Assembly: GCF_900104625.1 (NCBI RefSeq)
Contig: NZ_FNVZ01000005.1
Coordinates: 1,426,001 to 1,490,000, forward strand
Direction of reading: 5' to 3'
Source: Leptotrichia massiliensis
GTDB lineage: Bacteria > Fusobacteriota > Fusobacteriia > Fusobacteriales > Leptotrichiaceae
DNA length: 64,000 bases
Part shown: positions 63,004 to 64,000 of the stretch, in pieces
How the letters are laid out: the number at the start of each line of letters is the position of its first letter
Numbering within the stretch: position 1 is the first letter of the stretch
Position numbers and translations under genes: made by a program
Notes under the pieces: generated by a model
Told to the model about the DNA's origin: nothing
Databases searched by the model: none
What the model saw: only the letters and a program-made list of their open reading frames with translations

Positions 63004-63107
63004 AATTTGAAGCGTTACAAATAGTAAACGAAAACAACAAAAAGGTTTTAAAGGAAAGAGAAAACAAAAAACTGAAAAACAGAATCAAAAAATTATTTAA
63101 AAAGTAA
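63000..63107 (+). CDS. Small early protein, 35 residues, very basic
   Basis: MKFEALQIVNENNKKVLKER then a Lys/Arg-rich tail ending KKLFKK. It overlaps the preceding gene by 4 bp, with GGAGG eight bases before the ATG. It might bind nucleic acid. Function unknown. Confidence 0.5.
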   Translation: MKFEALQIVNENNKKVLKERENKKLKNRIKKLFKK

Positions 63108-63141
63108 TTGATGTTTTACCAAGCTTATAACAATTACTGTT

Positions 63142-63276
63142 GTGGGTTTGGATAAGATATTAATAAACAAGATTTTTACAGCCTTTAAAAGCAAGTCTGG
63201 TAACAAAAAAAGCATATCAATATATCAAATTAAACTTATCTATAATGCTGTTAAAAATCTAAAATTAGGAGGCTAA
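63142..63276 (+). CDS. Small early protein, start uncertain
   Basis: A 44-residue basic frame from a GTG (GLDKILINKIFTAFKSKSGN onward), open upstream to 63112. No convincing ribosome-binding site is seen. The next gene's site lies in its last codons (TTAGGAGGC), typical of packed phage operons. Confidence 0.35.
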   Translation: MGLDKILINKIFTAFKSKSGNKKSISIYQIKLIYNAVKNLKLGG

Positions 63277-63525
63277 ATGGAATATAAAAAAGAAGAAAAG
63301 CAAGCAATAGAGGAATTTAGAAAACTTAGAGGAAATAATCCTCAAGTATCAGTTACAATCGAACTTACAAATTATGGATTCTGGCTAAGAGGATTTAAGA
63401 AAAAACAGAAATACTTTAAACCTGTTCGATATTCAGACTGTGAAGTTTCTTGTTTTTATGGAAAAGAAGATGTATTACAAAAAATTAAGGAATTTAAACT
63501 AAAAATAAAAGAATTAGGAGAGTGA
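63277..63525 (+). CDS. Early phage protein, unknown
   Basis: An 82-residue Lys-rich protein (EEFRKLRGNNPQVSVTIELTNYGFWLRGFKKKQKYF). A strand-rich middle and a helical end. A perfect AGGAGG lies ahead. Not recognised. Confidence 0.6.
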   Translation: MEYKKEEKQAIEEFRKLRGNNPQVSVTIELTNYGFWLRGFKKKQKYFKPVRYSDCEVSCFYGKEDVLQKIKEFKLKIKELGE

Positions 63526-63602
63526 TTAAAACGAATGAAAAATTAATAAAAGAATTGAACAGCTTAAAAGCAACTGAATTAATACAGATTGCAAAAAAGT
63601 AA
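63522..63602 (+). CDS. Short zero-frame product of a possibly frameshifted gene
   Basis: A GTG start overlapping the previous stop (GTGA) encodes 26 residues ending IAKK and TAA. The last three codons form the classical slippery sequence A AAA AAG (63593-63599) directly followed by the stop. AGGAG is close upstream. Confidence 0.45.
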   Translation: MIKTNEKLIKELNSLKATELIQIAKK

Positions 63603-63775
63603 AATCAATTTTCAGAAAATATTATTCTGTTGAGTCTTATACACTTGACAGGAATAAAAGAACACTGGAATTGGAAACAAAAGATAGAAATATAATCAAA
63701 GTTAAATTTAAAAAGATAACAAATAAAAATAAATTTAAAATAGTAAATTACAATATAGAAAGAGAGGAGATATGA
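63599..63775 (+). CDS. Minus-one-frame continuation of the preceding small gene
   Basis: A 58-codon frame without a start (VKSIFRKYYSVESYTLDRNK, ending YNIEREEI). It is reached by a -1 slip at A AAA AAG, and it ends in ATGA overlap with the next gene. Together with the zero-frame part it would give an 84-residue protein. Either programmed frameshifting or a lost A in the homopolymer explains it. Confidence 0.45.
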   Translation, partial: VKSIFRKYYSVESYTLDRNKRTLELETKDRNIIKVKFKKITNKNKFKIVNYNIEREEI

Positions 63776-63906
63776 GCATAAGAGAACAACTGGAAAAAGA
63801 AATGGATAAGGAAGAAATCAAGGAACTGGAGGAAGAAAATGCTAACAACAGCGAATGCAACAAAATGGATGATTTTGATACTGACATCAATTTGGATTCA
63901 GATTGA
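63772..63906 (+). CDS. Small acidic early protein
   Basis: 44 residues, strongly acidic (EKEMDKEEIKELEEENANNS, ending DTDINLDSD). GAGGAG is four bases ahead of the ATG, which overlaps the previous stop. May mimic DNA charge or be an adaptor; no evidence beyond composition. Confidence 0.5.
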   Translation: MSIREQLEKEMDKEEIKELEEENANNSECNKMDDFDTDINLDSD

Positions 63907-64000
63907 AGTAATTAGAGTTAAAGGGCATTGGATAGCAGGAGGCAATGTGGTATCTCCATTTTTGGTGGCTATGTTGCTGTGGTATATGCCTAATAGATTT
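63839..64000 (+). CDS. Hydrophobic protein, truncated by the right edge
   Basis: The ATG at 63839, six bases after GGAGG, opens a frame overlapping the acidic gene (MLTTANATKWMILILTSIWI, then GGNVVSPFLVAMLLWYMPNRF). It holds two hydrophobic segments and runs off the window. Probably a membrane protein; too short to classify. Confidence 0.45.
   Translation, partial: MLTTANATKWMILILTSIWIQIEVIRVKGHWIAGGNVVSPFLVAMLLWYMPNRF

Noticed and set aside
29450-64000. A Mu-like transposable prophage, suggested by the Mom gene
   Set aside because: No MuA/MuB transposition genes are seen, replication genes are of the organizer/DnaC type, and packaging genes are terminase-based with an HK97 capsid. A temperate myovirus of another kind fits better.

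Overview
The window looks like chromosome from a Leptotrichia-type fusobacterium. It is very AT-rich with A/T-heavy codons, and it encodes a Gram-negative envelope (LpxD, BamA, a TamB-type protein, a FadL/OMPP1-like porin) alongside luxS and Hsp33. The assignment is by impression; no search was run.

Host part, about 1-29.2 kb. The 3' end of a dicarboxylate-type symporter is followed by a leader plus small membrane protein and a secreted protein with three META repeats. A long leftward run then holds tgt, tatD, two secreted proteins with decayed duplicate copies beside them, an AIPR-family abortive-infection gene, luxS, ddl, hslO, a GNAT acetyltransferase with a small upstream partner (toxin-antitoxin-like), a lipoprotein, lpxD, bamA and a giant tamB. 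Next is an operon of an NRAMP-like transporter, pxpB, pxpC and a biotin carboxyl carrier protein. A FadL-like outer-membrane protein with its own operator-bearing promoter follows. About 700 bp of structured intergenic DNA looks like dispersed-repeat material. The host part ends with a probable queuine-salvage pair (radical-SAM QueL-like protein plus YhhQ-type transporter) behind a leader that can fold as an H-type pseudoknot.

Prophage part, about 29.45 kb to beyond the right edge. This is a contractile-tailed (myovirus) prophage, with most genes on the minus strand, so it reads from right to left. From the right: a rightward early operon of small genes, a CI-type repressor with divergent promoters, a membrane protein, and a second small HTH regulator whose promoter carries the same operator. 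A replication module follows (replisome organizer, DnaC-like loader, MazG-like/winged-helix protein, RecU, HNH nuclease), then a strong terminator. Then come a ParB-like protein overlapping a Mom-family DNA-modification gene, packaging genes (TerS, TerL, portal, MuF), a fused protease-capsid, neck proteins, sheath, tube, a tail chaperone with a CCCTTTT slippery site, tape measure, baseplate genes, a tail fibre, a tyrosine recombinase, a tail-fibre-associated gene, two muralytic enzymes and a holin-like protein. A probable small RNA and a recombination-site-like nested inverted repeat lie near the host boundary.

The most striking system is a 658-bp invertible segment at the 3' end of the tail-fibre gene. 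A perfect 19-bp inverted repeat encodes the same hexapeptide in the same frame in both the expressed fibre and an oppositely oriented silent C-terminal cassette. A tyrosine recombinase gene starts 45 bp from one repeat. Inversion would swap the receptor-binding tip of the fibre. Other notable items are a com/mom-like overlap in which the Mom ribosome-binding site lies inside zinc-ribbon codons, a second potential -1 frameshift in an early gene, and shared repressor operators.
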